DNA of 64,000 nt from Ooceraea biroi (Eukaryota > Arthropoda > Insecta > Hymenoptera > Formicidae): the NCBI RefSeq assembly GCF_003672135.1, contig NC_039507.1, forward strand, positions 11,904,290 to 11,968,289, written 5' to 3'. Positions 1 through 10,639 of this stretch are shown piece by piece. Made by a program: the position numbers and the translations under genes. How positions within the stretch are numbered: the first letter of the stretch is position 1; each line of letters opens with the position of its first letter. Below the pieces are notes generated by a model. It was not told the DNA's origin and did no database searches. It worked only from the letters and a program-made list of their open reading frames with translations.

Positions 1-1030
1 AAGAAGAAAAATTCGACGATAAGAAATATATGAACGTTCCTAAAATTGCAACTTTAAATCTTTCTTCCGAAGACTACTATATTGAAAACATAGGTTTTTT
101 TAAACCTTTCGAAAACGTTTGAAAATGTTTTCAGAATCCGTTCAGAATCTATTTTCAGAATACGATTCCTTGTGCAAATCGGTGTATAATAAACTGAAAC
201 TTAAAATATTTATAATAAATAAATATAAGTTTTTAGTTTTTCTATTTTGGATAATAATAAGAGTTATAAGACATGAACCAGATTGTCATGTTTAAATGGA
301 CACTTCCTAATGTTAGGCGCATTATTTTTTTAAGATATAAAAACAATATCAATAAAATAAATATATTTTAAAACAATATCAATAAAATGAATATATTTTA
401 TAAATCTCTTTCTCCAAATTATGCAGTCAATAGGAATTTTTTTCTTTAAAAACTTTTTACTTCATTAAACTAAAAATGAAATTTATCTTTATTTTAGCAC
501 CTCCAAAGTCTAACATCTTAAGATAAGATACGATAAGATACAATAAGATAAGATAAGATATCCTTATAAGATATTCAATAAAAAAATTCCTGAATTATAT
601 GAGACTAAACTGAGAACATTCTTTATATATCTATTTTAGTAATAAACATATAAAAATTATATTTTATTGGAAAAATATAAACTCATAAAATTATTACATA
701 TATAAAATTAAAAATTTTTTTCTATTTTAGATGAAAAACTATAGTCGTAAAAGGATATAAATAACGATAACGAGTTGCAACGTAGTTTCTGAATTTTGGA
801 TAACAATGATAAGAGTTATTACGTGAACCAGTTTGTCACGTTTAAATGAAGACTTCCTAATAATAATAAACATAAAATAATAATAAACCTAATGTTAGAC
901 GCATTATTTTTTCAAGATATAATATTCAAGATATAATAATTCAAGGTATAAAAACAATATCAATATAATGATTAATCTTAATAATTAATCTTGTACAAGT
1001 ACTAATAGCGATATATACTTTTCTTATAAT
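1..1030. other. AT-rich DNA with an internal direct duplication
   Basis: No gene is visible. Two related blocks of about 110-170 bp lie at roughly 245-365 and 797-980. Both contain aagagttat, a MATGAACCAG/GTGAACCAG box, CACGTTTAAATG-like sequence, GACGCATTATTTTTT-like sequence and AAAACAATATCAATA. The second copy carries extra AT-rich insertions. This looks like an old local duplication or two copies of a degenerate repeat. Confidence 0.5.
505..572. repeat. GATAAGATA simple repeat
   Basis: A run of imperfect AAGATA units (aagataagata, cgataagata, aagataagataagata) forms a short pentamer/hexamer microsatellite. No function is implied. Confidence 0.7.
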
Positions 1031-1134
1031 TTCGCTATAAATTCATAATCGTTCATGCTAAATAAATCTTTTCACGAAAGAAGTACTTCACAAAAGCTGA
1101 AGAGCAAAATCTGTCTAAAGTCACTTGATGCTGG

Positions 1135-1470
1135 TTGATGACGAGGCAGAAACATATAACACAAGCTCGACGAGATATTCGCGAGAACCACAGTGACGGG
1201 CGGCTTTTTACACCGGGAGGTACAGGTACTACGAGAACCGACCCGATGAACCGAGGTTCCCGGGGACAGAACGGTACCCGGTGCCCTCCTCCGCCATCCT
1301 TCACCGGGAGGCTGCGGCGTGAATATGAAAGACATCAAGGCATCCGGAGTCCCGCTTCCCGGATTTCTTCTGTCGATCGACCTAACACACACGTATACGG
1401 TACATCGCAGTATTCACTCCTAGACAAATAGACATATTCCTGAGACGCGAGGAACGGTAGTTACCGCTGT
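1135..1470. other. GC-rich island, unidentified
   Basis: About 330 bp of GC-rich sequence sits in otherwise AT-rich DNA, with no convincing protein in any frame. CCGGGAGG occurs twice (near 1217 and 1303). The base composition resembles the GC-rich LTR-like blocks elsewhere in the window, so an LTR or non-autonomous element fragment is the simplest guess, but I recognise no ends. Confidence 0.3.
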
Positions 1471-2008
1471 AGCTTCTCAACTTATACTTGACATTTAAAT
1501 ATGGGAACTTTTATGTAGATGTCTTTTACAAAATGAGATAAAGTAGTATAAATAATAATAGCAAAAAGAGAATAAATATTAATCAAGAAAACTGAATTAA
1601 TTGAAAGAAATAATTTTATATAAGTGAATTAAAATAATTAATAATGTAGTAACATATTGTAACGAAAATAGCTATATTTCCTTCCTTTCCGTTTTATTTT
1701 CCAGTGAGTCAAGTTTCACGGTGCAGTCAATCGACATTATTGCATTATTGGGTTATGAAAAATCCAAAATAGTTACAAGAAATTGAAGATCAGTCATAAA
1801 GTTTTAATGTAAGTGCGGAATTATCGGCGATACATTAATTGGGCCTTACTTCTTCGATCGGATATTGAATGGACAAAAATACAGAAATTTTCTAAATCAA
1901 GAATTACCTTATTATCTGATAAACTACCTTATGAACAAAAAATGCGTATATGATTTTAAATATATGATAACACACTTTTCACGTCAAGCTCGATAAATAT
2001 CAGACAGA

Positions 2009-2050
2009 GATTACAACAACAACAACAACAATAGATAAATAGATAGATAG
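2009..2050. repeat. (ACA)n and (ATAG)n microsatellite
   Basis: A run of about six ACA/CAA triplets is followed by ATAGATAAATAGATAGATAG. It is a simple repeat only. Confidence 0.8.
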
Positions 2051-2057
2051 GACAAGG

Positions 2058-2312
2058 AAGAGCAATACATTGACCTGCCTATTCATTAGGCTTAATATCT
2101 CCAGATTTCTTTCTATGGTAGTTTCTTAAAGAAAAAGTATATCAACATATAAACTATGTCAGGACGTATGCAAAATGACTTTAGAAATGCTTGTCGCGAT
2201 AGAATAACTTTATTCAATGTTTATCAATCTTTCATTCAACGTATTCAGAAGTGTATTGAAGTTGATGATCATTATTTCGCACATTTAATCGAATACATTG
2301 ATTTAAATTAAA
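2058..2312 (+). pseudogene. Tc1/mariner-superfamily transposase relic (C-terminal part)
   Basis: On the plus strand the sequence decodes as PAY-SLGLISPDFFLW, a stop, then FLKEKVYQHI. This is the segment around the last catalytic Asp in insect DDE transposases (usually PxxSPDLxxxDFFLWGxLKxxVY). It ends with CIEVDDHYFAHLIE, matching the usual terminal CIEVxGxHFEHL. The two parts lie in different frames with stops between, so the gene is dead. Related C-terminal coding sequence recurs at 60156-60350. The identification comes from remembered family motifs rather than a search. Confidence 0.6.
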
Positions 2313-3085
2313 AATTACCTGATAAATGGTTTATTAATGATTTAAATTAATGATTTAAACTCTTCCATTATTTGACTGATTTTGAATATGTGATCATTGA
2401 ATTCGTCATGAGAAGAGCTAGGTGTGTTTAAATGTTATCAAAGTTAAAGGTTACCAAAGATAAGTGTTTAAAAAATTAAGATCTCAAGAAAAAATATGAA
2501 GCTAATCTACATTTCATTTTAATACTGCATCCAAAGTTTAAACCAATAGCACCATGTGTTCTTAGAAACCCTATAACTTTTATCTAAAACATGTCTCTTC
2601 ATCTCGCTTTATTTTTTATATATTTAGGCGCCTAAATTTAAATACCACACACTGTGCATTGAAACTTTATATACAAACAAATACTAAACATGCCAATCTT
2701 CGAAATATTTGCCGAAAAAGAATATTTAATTTAATAGTCAATACAATATTCGAAAAAAAGAAAGTAAATGAAGACTCAATTTATTAAAAAAAAAGGTAAA
2801 TCTTGACAAAAGGGGATCCATTTCTTATGACCTTGACCTTGACATATATTATAGAGGTTACTCCCCTGAGTAACCCACAAAAGGTTGTAGCCGTCGTTCG
2901 TTGTTTAGTAAAAAGTTATTGACAAAAGAAGTTTAATGGTTTTGCATGAATTTTTAGCTGTCCACGCCAAGTAAGAACTTGACTTTGACATATATTATAG
3001 AGATCATCGTCCTGAGTAATTTGTAGAAGAAACAAATAGATGGAGACTTGTTTATGACCTCTTTAACTGGCAGTATATGTTCAAA

Positions 3086-3145
3086 TCAAATCACGACATT
3101 TCGACCTTTGGTTCAGGTCCTTCTCAAGTGGTAAATTATTACAAA
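3086..3145 (-). other. Penelope-element terminal fragment with hammerhead-like core
   Basis: Read on the minus strand it runs CACTTGAGAAGGACC, a short loop, GGTCGAAATGTCGTG. This is the stem-II plus GAAA arrangement seen at the ends of PLE1 in this window. The core is CUUGAGA rather than the canonical CUGANGA, so cleavage activity is doubtful. It marks a decayed Penelope-like end. Confidence 0.4.
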
Positions 3146-3236
3146 GAATTAAGACATTCTGTGTAAGTGTATGAAAGGCAAAATTAATCCAGACATTCTA
3201 TATAAGTGTACAAAAAGTTAATTCGTATCATGATAG

Positions 3237-3608
3237 ATTCCGCTATTTATATCTATAGATCCTTTATAGATTTGCAGATTTCAGTGTGTGTGCTGTGTGG
3301 GCGGAGGAGGGGTTGCTCCTGTACCCTCTTACCACAGAAATCTAATCTAACCTAACTTAACACAACTTGTAACTCCTTCTTTCGTGTAGGTAGCTGAAAA
3401 TTCGTACAATATCATTAACAATAACCGTTTAATAAAATTGCACAAATTTTCAGCTGTTTACGCAAAAGGAAGAGTTACCGGTTGAGTTAGGTTAGGTTAG
3501 GTTAGGTTTTTGTGGAAAGAGGGTACAGATGGAGCCCCTTCCTCGCCCACACAGCAAACACATTGGAATCTGCAAATCTATAAAGGATCTATAGATATGA
3601 ATAGCGGA
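3237..3608. repeat. Inverted repeat with about 115-bp arms
   Basis: Left arm 3237-3350 and right arm 3490-3608 are inverted copies. They share TTCCGCTATT, ATCTATAGATCCTTTATAG, TTTGCAGATT, GCTGTGTGGGCG and TGTACCCTCTT, running out into CCTAACCTAA-type sequence (plus-strand TTAGG run at 3483-3509). No coding sequence is present. It is probably a foldback or MITE inserted in the surrounding Merlin-like element. The tract at 3611-3700 is a third partial copy. Confidence 0.6.
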
Positions 3609-3899
3609 AGAAGGGGCAGGGAAGGGATTCCGCCTATCCCCCTTGTACCCCCTCCCCGCAAAAACCCTAATCTAAGCTAACTCAATCCATAACTTCTCCT
3701 TTGGCATAAACAGCTGAAAATTCGTGCAATATCATTAAAAGTTTTTTGTTATTAACTTTTTAATAAACAACGAGCGATAGCTAAACTTGTAGAAGGTTGC
3801 TCAGGTAGGTGACCTCTATAATATATGTTAAGGTCAAGGTCATAGGAGGTGGATCCCTTTTTGTCAAGGTTTACAAAAAACAGCACAGAATTAATTTGC

Positions 3900-4160
3900 G
3901 CATCTGATATATCGATTCGAGTTGAAAATGTGTGCCGATATTTGTTAGCAAAATTCAAATGCAAAACTTTGTATATATTTATAATCAAAGTTTGACGTTA
4001 ACGCGAAAACAATTAAACCAAGATATAGAGTAATTGAAATTCAATACGCAATAACGTATTAGATATAAGAGTTTGTGAGGTCTACAGAGTTTTAAGTTTT
4101 TACGGATTAAACGAAAAACATATTAATAAGAAATCGTTTCTTCGCCAGGGAGTTCTAAAT
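3900..4160. other. No gene seen
   Basis: AT-rich sequence without a supportable gene or repeat boundary. Confidence 0.4.
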
Positions 4161-4161
4161 T

Positions 4162-4270
4162 TCAGATGCATGTTTTAATGCAATATCTGATGGTCGAATA
4201 TAAAAAAAAATAAAACAAATATATCCGACCATCAGATATTGCCAATGTCGCGATTAAAATATGCATCTGA
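4162..4270. repeat. Short hairpin (inverted repeat)
   Basis: TCAGATGCAT at 4162 is matched by ATGCATCTGA ending at 4270, and GCAATATCTGATGGTCG by CGACCATCAGATATTGC-like sequence (one base different), with an A-rich loop at 4200-4220. The right arm has about 10 extra bases. It is a small MITE-like hairpin. Confidence 0.65.
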
Positions 4271-4489
4271 AAAACATATTATTATGCCATAGTGAATTCC
4301 GCCGTGATGAATGTCTTTATTGGCCACCTATAGCTTTTTTGCGTATTACATTTCAATTACTCTATATCTTGGTTTTTTTCGCCTTTTCGAATATTCCACC
4401 GTTTAATAACTTGACCATCACGCAGCTAATGCACACAGCGAATTCGTATTCGTAAATACGCTCAACATGGTCGGCGTGCGGCACCACTG

Positions 4490-4950
4490 CAGCTTGCAAG
4501 TTCGCTACTCATGCAGAGTTAAAATATATTTTTGATTTTTTCTAACATGTATAGGAACAAAAATGCATTACACATTTATTACACGTTTTCTTATAAATAA
4601 AACCTCTCCACTAGAAAAAATTTCACGTTTATTAGTGGAAAAAAATTGAGTTCTAGAACTCGTATTTTTTTATGCAAAAGAATTAAGTTTTATGCCGGTA
4701 GATAGCTTTCGAAATTCTGTACATTTTGTATATTTACAAAATTGCGCTATCATGCTTCGTTCAGAAGTTATAGCCGAAAAACGAAAATTTCATCGATTTT
4801 CGAGGGTTGATTCACCCCTGAAACATGTTTCGTTGCCAATAAAAAAAACGGATCGAATATTTTGACCCCCTCTACAAACCCACCAAGTTTCATTAAAATC
4901 GGAGAGGGACACCTGCTTTTTTGTACCTTATTTTTAAAAAGGTAATTTTG
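4490..4950. repeat. Dispersed repeat block, non-coding
   Basis: The block contains phrases typical of insect transposon UTRs, such as 'accaagtttcattaaaatcgg' and 'gttatagccgaaaa'. There is no reading frame and no clear ends. I cannot assign it to a family. Confidence 0.3.
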
Positions 4951-4959
4951 TTGTGATTG

Positions 4960-5104
4960 ATATTACACGATACTGAAAACTGAACTATTAGTATTTAGTT
5001 GCATACAGTGTTTCATTTCATCAGTTTAGATACACAGAATTTAAATCATTAATTTTATAAAGTCTGTTATTAGTTACAGTTCAATTTTCAGTATCGTGTA
5101 ATAT
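4960..5104. mobile_element. 145-bp MITE-like element
   Basis: ATATTACACGATACTGAAAA at the left end is matched in inverse at the right end (TTTTCAGTATCGTGTAATAT). The imperfect repeat continues inward for about 8 more bases. No coding potential. A target-site duplication is not obvious, so the superfamily is unknown. Confidence 0.6.
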
Positions 5105-5109
5105 CATTT

Positions 5110-6490
5110 ACACTTTAAGCTTCTAAAATATCATCATTGCGACGAGTTTTCCAGTTTTGCATTCAGTTATGCAAATCATTTTTAATGTGCTCACAAGAGA
5201 TCATTTTTGGTATAACCCCGACTTGAAAGAAAACCGCAAGATCAAATCTGAATTCTTTTATAGAAAGGACTTAAAAAAACGAAAATTTTCTTATCTCGAA
5301 CGTTCTTTTAGGATTTTCCAAATAGGAGTAACGATTTTTTTAAACTTGCTCTTTTTCGACGTTTGACCTCAAATACTTTGAAGTTTAACAAAAAACTTCC
5401 GAACGGATAAACATCAATCTCTGCCTTGCGGCAAAAATTTTCTTTTTTTTGCCCTTTCAAACGATATAATACTTTATGAGGGGTTTTATTAAAAAAATTT
5501 TTAAGTTGGGGTACCCCTGGCCCCCCCAACATTCTTAAGAGAGTAGCGATGAATAGCCTCGAAACGATCGAACACGTGTTTCACGATTTTTCGTAATTTT
5601 GAACCGTTTCCAAAATATAAGGGGTAACTGACTTTGTGGACACCCTGTATATGTATGTAATGCTATATACATATACTATATATACAAATAGCAATTTTTC
5701 ATTACAGTCAGCCATGGATATATTATAAAAATCAAATTGTCATATATACGATTTTATTATCAACAAAACTTTAATAGTCGTAACATATGTTATTCGTAAC
5801 TTTCATCATTCTTTCAATATCATAGGAATACCATAAGAAATAATAAAGTTAGTTATCACTCAAATTCTAATTATGTACATATATTGTGTGAAAATAATAT
5901 GTGTGTAACATTTAACAATGCTTATGCAATAAAAATGGATTACGATTTTGTTATACCACCATGTATTTGCGTTTTCTTAACTGAATTACAAACGTAATTT
6001 ATAACGTAACATATTTTTTTTTGCAGATATACACATGTACACAATATAATATGATTCCTTGCCAGACGATAAAGACGAGGAAAGCAAGTAACGATGTGAT
6101 TCTCTTGTTGCTAAAGATAGCTTGTCCGGTCCAATGTTTTTTGCTACTGGTGCATAATCGACGCGATCTCGATTGAGAATCGCACGGCGGAAGCCTCACC
6201 TGTTTTACTCGTTCTATCTATCTAATCAGACAAGATCGAGGTATTTCCACTTTAAGAATATATCTTGCTTCCGGTTTCTTCGAGACTGGTTTTACAGAAT
6301 GGCCAATCGTCGTTTAACATACTAAGTTAACCTAAGATGCCTGAATAACACATATCAAATCTATCCAAGTAATTAATGTAATAAGTAGCTGAAAAGGAAT
6401 AGGAAGTATTTTCCAAAAACATTTAAGAAACTTATAATAAAAAATTGAAATTGTGCCAATTATGCATAATAAATAAAACTTAATTATATG
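5110..6490. other. AT-rich interval with one dispersed repeat, no gene
   Basis: 5550-5660 is a dispersed-repeat fragment ending in GGACACCCTGTATATG; the same ending recurs at 60900-60915, so this is probably the terminus of a common transposon. The remainder shows only short unsupported frames. Confidence 0.4.
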
Positions 6491-6514
6491 TTATTTTAAA
6501 TGTCTGAGTGCCAC

Positions 6515-6640
6515 ATAACACGATCACGCTATTTCATAGATATATTAAATATAGATAGAGCTTTGTCTATCTTACCGCGCGCCAAGATAAGTGGGGTAAG
6601 AGGGATAGATTTTCCTCCCTCGCGCGAGCGCAATTACGCA
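6515..6640. repeat. Left member of a distant inverted repeat pair
   Basis: CATAGATATATTAAATATAG, AGATAGAGCTTT, CGCGCCAA and TTTTCCTCCCTCGCGC occur here in order and recur in inverse at about 8385-8510. The pair encloses 1.7 kb holding the Kolobok-like element and the hairpins. These could be the terminal repeats of a larger host element, or two separate insertions. Confidence 0.5.
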
Positions 6641-6734
6641 TTTCTTCCTCCGCGGGCTATTTGTCATTGTTTATCATCGACGAAAGAATATAACCAATTT
6701 TTTTTAAAAGGATAAGTTTTGTTCTATGTATTAA

Positions 6735-7417
6735 GGGGTTATGCCACCTTGAAACTTTCAAATTTTCAAAAACAATTTTTTTGCTTAATTTCAAAGTTAT
6801 TATGGACCAGGCATCGCTGATTAGTAGAAAACGTAAGAATTTATTAATGTTATATCGATGTAACTCTTACGAAAACTTTAAAGTCGTTTTTCTCGAAACT
6901 ACTTTTTTCCGAACGGTGGGCCTTCTAACTCCTTTTGTAATGCACGGATCGCATTATAATTTTACAGCAATATTTGTTATTATATTCTTTATCGGTTATC
7001 GGGAGCTTTTTTCGATTTTTTTCCTCGTTTTTTTGGCATTACAAAGAAGGCGCATTTTTTTCGCCAAAATTCCACTTTTTCTTTCATGTGTTTGTAATTT
7101 CCGTAATTTTGCAAAAATTAAAAAAGTGGCCCGATAACCGATAGCGACAAGTGCAAACTTTAAGAAGCAGTTTAACATTTTGCTTTCAGATAACATTTGC
7201 GAGCTGAATCAGGCCCACCGTTTTTTTTGTGGCGCTCCACTGCAAGACATATATCTTTTTATTTATTATCATAATTAATGTCTTTTTAAACTTTTTTAAT
7301 ACTTCAAAGTATGGCAAATACATATACAAAAACGAAATTATGATTGTTGTTAAGATACATTCCACAGAAATTCACGAAAATGGTCTATTTTTGAGAGCGT
7401 CAAGGTGGCATAACCCC
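6735..7417 (+). mobile_element. Kolobok-like TTAA element, copy A (683 bp)
   Basis: Perfect 18-bp inverted ends GGGGTTATGCCACCTTGA are flanked on both sides by TTAA (6731-6734 and 7418-7421). TTAA duplication with G-rich ends fits Kolobok-type elements; piggyBac also uses TTAA but normally begins CCC. Inside, 6801-6824 reads YGPGIAD-stop, the same C-terminus as the transposase fragment at 30782-31153. It is therefore an internally deleted derivative keeping the last codons and 3' UTR. The 118-aa frame at 6781-7137 overlaps this 3' UTR and is not a gene. Confidence 0.65.
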
Positions 7418-7643
7418 TTAATATTGTTCTGTATTAAATATGTTCTCTATTCAATATTATTCTGTATTAAAAACATTACAATTTCTCATTTCTACATTTG
7501 TTGTTAAATTTCTTACAATTTTCATGCAAACACTTGCAAATTATTTATTTCGTCCATCAGATCGTCAGATTATAATAAATTATATATCCATTAGCATCGA
7601 CATAAATATTATTCTCACTCAACTTCTTCTTTCACTACACAGT

Positions 7644-7746
7644 GCGGTCCAGTTGCAGCTTCAAGTGTTTTAGAACATTTTCTATCCCTTTTTTTCTTTC
7701 AAATAAAAAGAAGAAAGAAAATAGTTTGAAGCATCAACTGGACCGC
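7644..7746. repeat. Hairpin 1 of a pair
   Basis: Arms begin GCGGTCCAGTTG and end CAACTGGACCGC. The interior arms (GCTTCAA.. and poly-pyrimidine/poly-purine) also pair imperfectly. It forms a single stem-loop of about 100 nt. Confidence 0.65.
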
Positions 7747-7767
7747 AGCCCGCGTCGTACATCCGTA

Positions 7768-7887
7768 GGTACGGTCCAGGTCTCGCTACAAATGCTTTGG
7801 AAGCGTAGTCTATCTTTATTACTCATTCAATGTAGAACAAAGATAGACTACGCTTCCAAGCATTTGTAGCGAGACCTGGACCATACC
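7768..7887. repeat. Hairpin 2 of a pair
   Basis: Arms of about 48 bp are nearly perfect: GGTACGGTCCAGGTCTCGCT pairs with the complementary sequence at 7868-7887, and TTGGAAGCGTAGTCTATCTT pairs across a loop of about 25 nt. The ends share CGGTCCAG with the neighbouring hairpin at 7644, so the two are related units. Confidence 0.7.
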
Positions 7888-7914
7888 CCGTATATGCTAT
7901 CTCGCATCTCTGTA

Positions 7915-8255
7915 CGCGAGAAAACGGAGCTACTGCCATCTCGATGAGAAGAACGAACTGTACAAACGACGTTGATGATGATGACGTTTCTTAATCGAAA
8001 ATTTGCCAATTTCAAACTTTGCATCGCAATATCTCCGTTCGTAGGGCACGTAGAAGAGAAATGAAAACATTTTTATTGCATAAATCAACCACAAGCTATC
8101 CATTGAGCATACTTAGAAGTTGGTCGGATCAGCCGTTACTGAGATCCGATAATCTAAGCGTCTCTGAAAACGTCTCGTCGCGTAACAGTACACAGTCGGT
8201 CTCGCTGCGCACATACTTGGCGCGAGACACTACCGTGTCTCTTGATTTACAATCT
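7915..8255 (-). repeat. Dispersed repeat ending in AGAGACACGGTAGTGTCTCG
   Basis: This is an inverted copy of 21725-22060; a short piece recurs at 31730-31775. Shared landmarks are the palindromic GACACGGTAGTGTC end, CGCCAAGTAT, GGTCTCGCTGCG, an ATATCTCCG-GTAGGGCACGTAGAAG-like block and ACTGTACAAACGACG. No coding function is visible, and the ORFs here are shadows. The family is unassigned. Confidence 0.6.
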
Positions 8256-8384
8256 ATTTGAAAAATGCTTCAGAATATTCTTTATTCTTTGTAATTGAAA
8301 AAGACTTATGGAGAAAGATCTGAAATATCAATTCAACCGTAGTCATTACATGCAATATGTATATTTGCCAGGAGAACACGCAAA

Positions 8385-8515
8385 TGCACATGCGCGAGGG
8401 AGGAAAATTTAATACTCTAGATGATTTTAGATACTTTATTTTGGCGCGTGAACTTAAGGCAGAGATGGCGATAAAGCTCTATCTATATTTAATATATCTA
8501 TGTAAAGGATCAAAA
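8385..8515. repeat. Right member of a distant inverted repeat pair
   Basis: This is the inverse of the block at 6515-6640: GCGCGAGGGAGGAAAATT, TTGGCGCG, AAAGCTCTATCT and ATATTTAATATATCTATG occur in complementary order. Confidence 0.5.
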
Positions 8516-8717
8516 AGATGCCAGAATGGAGCAAAGACTATGCTAAGACAAGTGCTACAAAACAAATACTAAGAATAACCAATATTAATCCGAATTTCAT
8601 ATAAAAACATCGTAATTAATGACGAAATATGGTATTTTTTATATGAGTCACTCATAAAGAGGCAGAAAAAAGTGTGTATACAGAAAAACTGACAATGAAA
8701 CAAGACATTTCTCATCG

Positions 8718-9121
8718 AAATTGATAATATTTTAGTGGATCAAAGCTGGCAAATGTCGATGTTCGGATATGACAACATTCTAATAGAAGGAACTGTGCGC
8801 TAACGGGATTTGTTAGACTTAAGACAACAGTAATTGTTCTAAGCAGAATCGATAGATCAATTTGAATAAATAATATTCGCTGTCGAATTGGTTAAGACAC
8901 CCGCACGATATGAGGGAGACTCCTGGTTCGAACCCTGGCTGGGGTGACATTTTTCGTAGCGAATATTATTTATTCAAATTGATCTATCGATTCTGATTAG
9001 AACAATTACTGTTGTCTTAAGTTTAACAACTCCCGTTAGCACACAGTTCCTTCTATTAGAAAGTTTTCATATCCAAACATCGACATTTGCCAGCTTTGAT
9101 CCACTAAAATATTATTAATTT
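8718..9121. mobile_element. Foldback element with tRNA-like loop, copy 1
   Basis: Left arm (8718-8883) and right arm (8953-9121) are inverted copies of about 165 bp. The outer ends share AATATTTTAGTGGATCAAAG and the inner ends share AATAAATAATATTCGCTG. A tRNA-like sequence forms the loop. The arms share AACGGGATTTGTTAGACTTAA with a second family member at 49142-58955. No ORF is present. Relative to the other copy, about 28 bp of the tRNA-like 5' end are missing, consistent with deletion at an unstable palindrome. Confidence 0.75.
8884..8952 (+). other. tRNA-like sequence, 5'-truncated
   Basis: It retains an A-box-like GAATTGGTTAAGAC and a perfect T arm (CCTGGTTCGAACCCTGG, with B box GGTTCGAACCC), followed by GGGGTGACATTTTT. 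The acceptor 5' strand is deleted and the anticodon arm does not fold normally. This is a tRNA-derived unit, not a working tRNA gene. Confidence 0.6.
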
Positions 9122-9124
9122 TAA

Positions 9125-9800
9125 TGACTTACTGGCGATTTAATTTATCTCTATAGTACATTTCTCATCGATTCAAAAGAAATTTTAAAGATTTCATATC
9201 GGATGGTCAAAGGGTGCTCACTGATTATTATTTGTGTTCTAATCATTTGTGTCAATCATTTGTGAAACAGTATTCTTCGAGTAACAGTATTCTGCTTGAA
9301 TATTGAGAGCAAAAGCGTTTACACGATAAGGCACCAACGCATAAATCCAAAAGTGTACGTGATTTCTTGGCCAGAAAAAGTATCAGTGCTCGATTACTCC
9401 CCGTTCGCCTGAAAGTTTCATAGTAAAAATGCCTCTATTTAACCACATCAATAAAATTTAGAAAAAATAATTTTTTTGGAAACAATTTTTTCGAAAACTT
9501 TTTAAAAATGCTATTTTTTTAAATTGTATTAATGTCATTAAAGAGAGGCGTTTTTACTATAAAACTTTTATATAAAATATTGTTCGATATTTTGAATACT
9601 TGTCGAGATATATCGAGAAAAGCAAAAAATCCTATATATGAAGGTTTCATCTCTTAGAATCGTTTTTGAGTCGCAACTAAAAATTTCTAAATTTATCTAT
9701 TAATGCTTCTTACATGTGTATAAAGTTTCATCAAAATCAGAATTTTCGGGTTCGCGATATTTCCTTCTTAGACGTATGTATCTAATCAGATGTATCTGAT
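9125..9800. other. AT-rich interval, no gene; small inverted repeat at 9418-9570
   Basis: TAGTAAAAATGCCTCTATTTAA near 9420 is approximately inverted at 9540-9565 (GAGAGGCGTTTTTACTATAA). A copy of the latter recurs at 10765-10800. Otherwise only UTR-like repeat phrases are seen. Confidence 0.4.
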
Positions 9801-10621
9801 GAGACACCTTTTCTTCCGGGCGGAACGTTGCCTCAGAGTTTATCGCTCGCCGGGATCGGGGTGAAGAAATGCGTAGACACTGATTCTCGGTAACGAAATA
9901 TCTTTATTAATGGTTGGTGAGCTATGTATAAATGAAGGGTGAGAGAGTAGCTGAATGTGGCGGTGTCGCACGATAGATCGTTCGGTCTTGCTGTCGCGAC
10001 TGCGGTCCGGCTGACAAAGAGCGGAACGATGTCTTACGCCTACGAACGATCTTACAAGCTACGATCGGACTTACAAGCTACGGTCGGACTTACAAGGTAC
10101 GGTCGGTCGGACTTACAAGTTGCGGTCGATCGGACTTACAAGCTACGGTCGGTGGTGGCGGGAAGCCAGAGCCTGCCAGGGAGCGCCCTGACGAGGCAGC
10201 CTGTACACCGGGAGCGCCCGGCTTGCCAACGGGAGCGCCTGTCGGCTGTACGGCGGAAGGATCGGGAGCACCCGATCCGTTACGGGAATGCGGGAATTTG
10301 GGAGTTCGGGAGCACTCCGGCGAAGAATGTGCACTCCGGGAGCACCCGTACTCGTGTATGGATAGTGAGTCGGGAGCGCCCGACTCGGTCTAGGAAGCAG
10401 TTGGTTTGGAAGTACCTGCTCGGGAGAGCGGATCGGATCAGACAGGTGTCGGTGGTCGGCCGCGGTTCGGCTTTTATACCCCCCAGTCGATGGCCGCCGC
10501 GGTGCGGTCACGGTAAAGGGGCTGGCGCGAGGTAGTCGTGGTAGGGATGTGACGTCACTGCGCCAAGCAATGGCGTAGCGTCACCGCGATTCGTAACGCG
10601 GAGCAGTGGCATAGCGTTACA
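9800..10621 (-). mobile_element. Probable solo LTR with internal tandem repeats
   Basis: Read on the minus strand it begins TGTAACGCTATGCCACTGC (plus-strand end 10621), has a TATAAAAGCC box at about 10470-10480 and an AATAAAG signal near 9905, which is the order expected in an LTR. The GC-rich middle holds two tandem families: about 24-bp units around GGACTTACAAGCTACGGTC (10060-10150) and about 40-bp units beginning CGGGAGC (10210-10390). The 192-aa and 122-aa frames here are translations of these repeats. The far boundary is uncertain and no target duplication was found. Confidence 0.5.
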
Positions 10622-10639
10622 AATAATTGATACTGAAAC

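Larger units (their letters stand above)
2802..3880. mobile_element. Merlin-like non-autonomous element with inverted ends
   Basis: The left end (about 2802-2880) and right end (about 3776-3880) are inverted copies. Both read inward from a TTGACAAAAGGGATCC-like end into GACCTTGACCTTGACATA, then a YCCTGAGTAACC-like box and a GCCGTCGTTCGTTGTT-like box. The same interior boxes occur at the ends of the Merlin element at 13625-17680 and at 49600-49720. The span lacks a transposase and contains an inner inverted repeat (3237-3608) and a Penelope-terminus fragment. Inference: a non-autonomous relative of the Merlin family, about 1.08 kb. Confidence 0.55.

Noticed and set aside
3483..3509. TTAGG run as a telomere
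   Set aside because: Only four units of GTTAG, embedded in an inverted repeat whose other arm also contains CTAACC. Too short and internal for a telomere.
6781..7137. 118-aa hydrophobic ORF (and 186-aa relative at 58003-58563)
   Set aside because: It starts in and follows the YGPGIAD stop of the transposase in another frame. Both ORFs lie in the Kolobok-like 3' UTR, and their similarity reflects element homology, not a gene.
9957..10535. 192-aa ORF and its 122-aa antisense partner
   Set aside because: Both are translations of short tandem repeats within a probable LTR that has a TATA box and polyadenylation signal on the minus strand.
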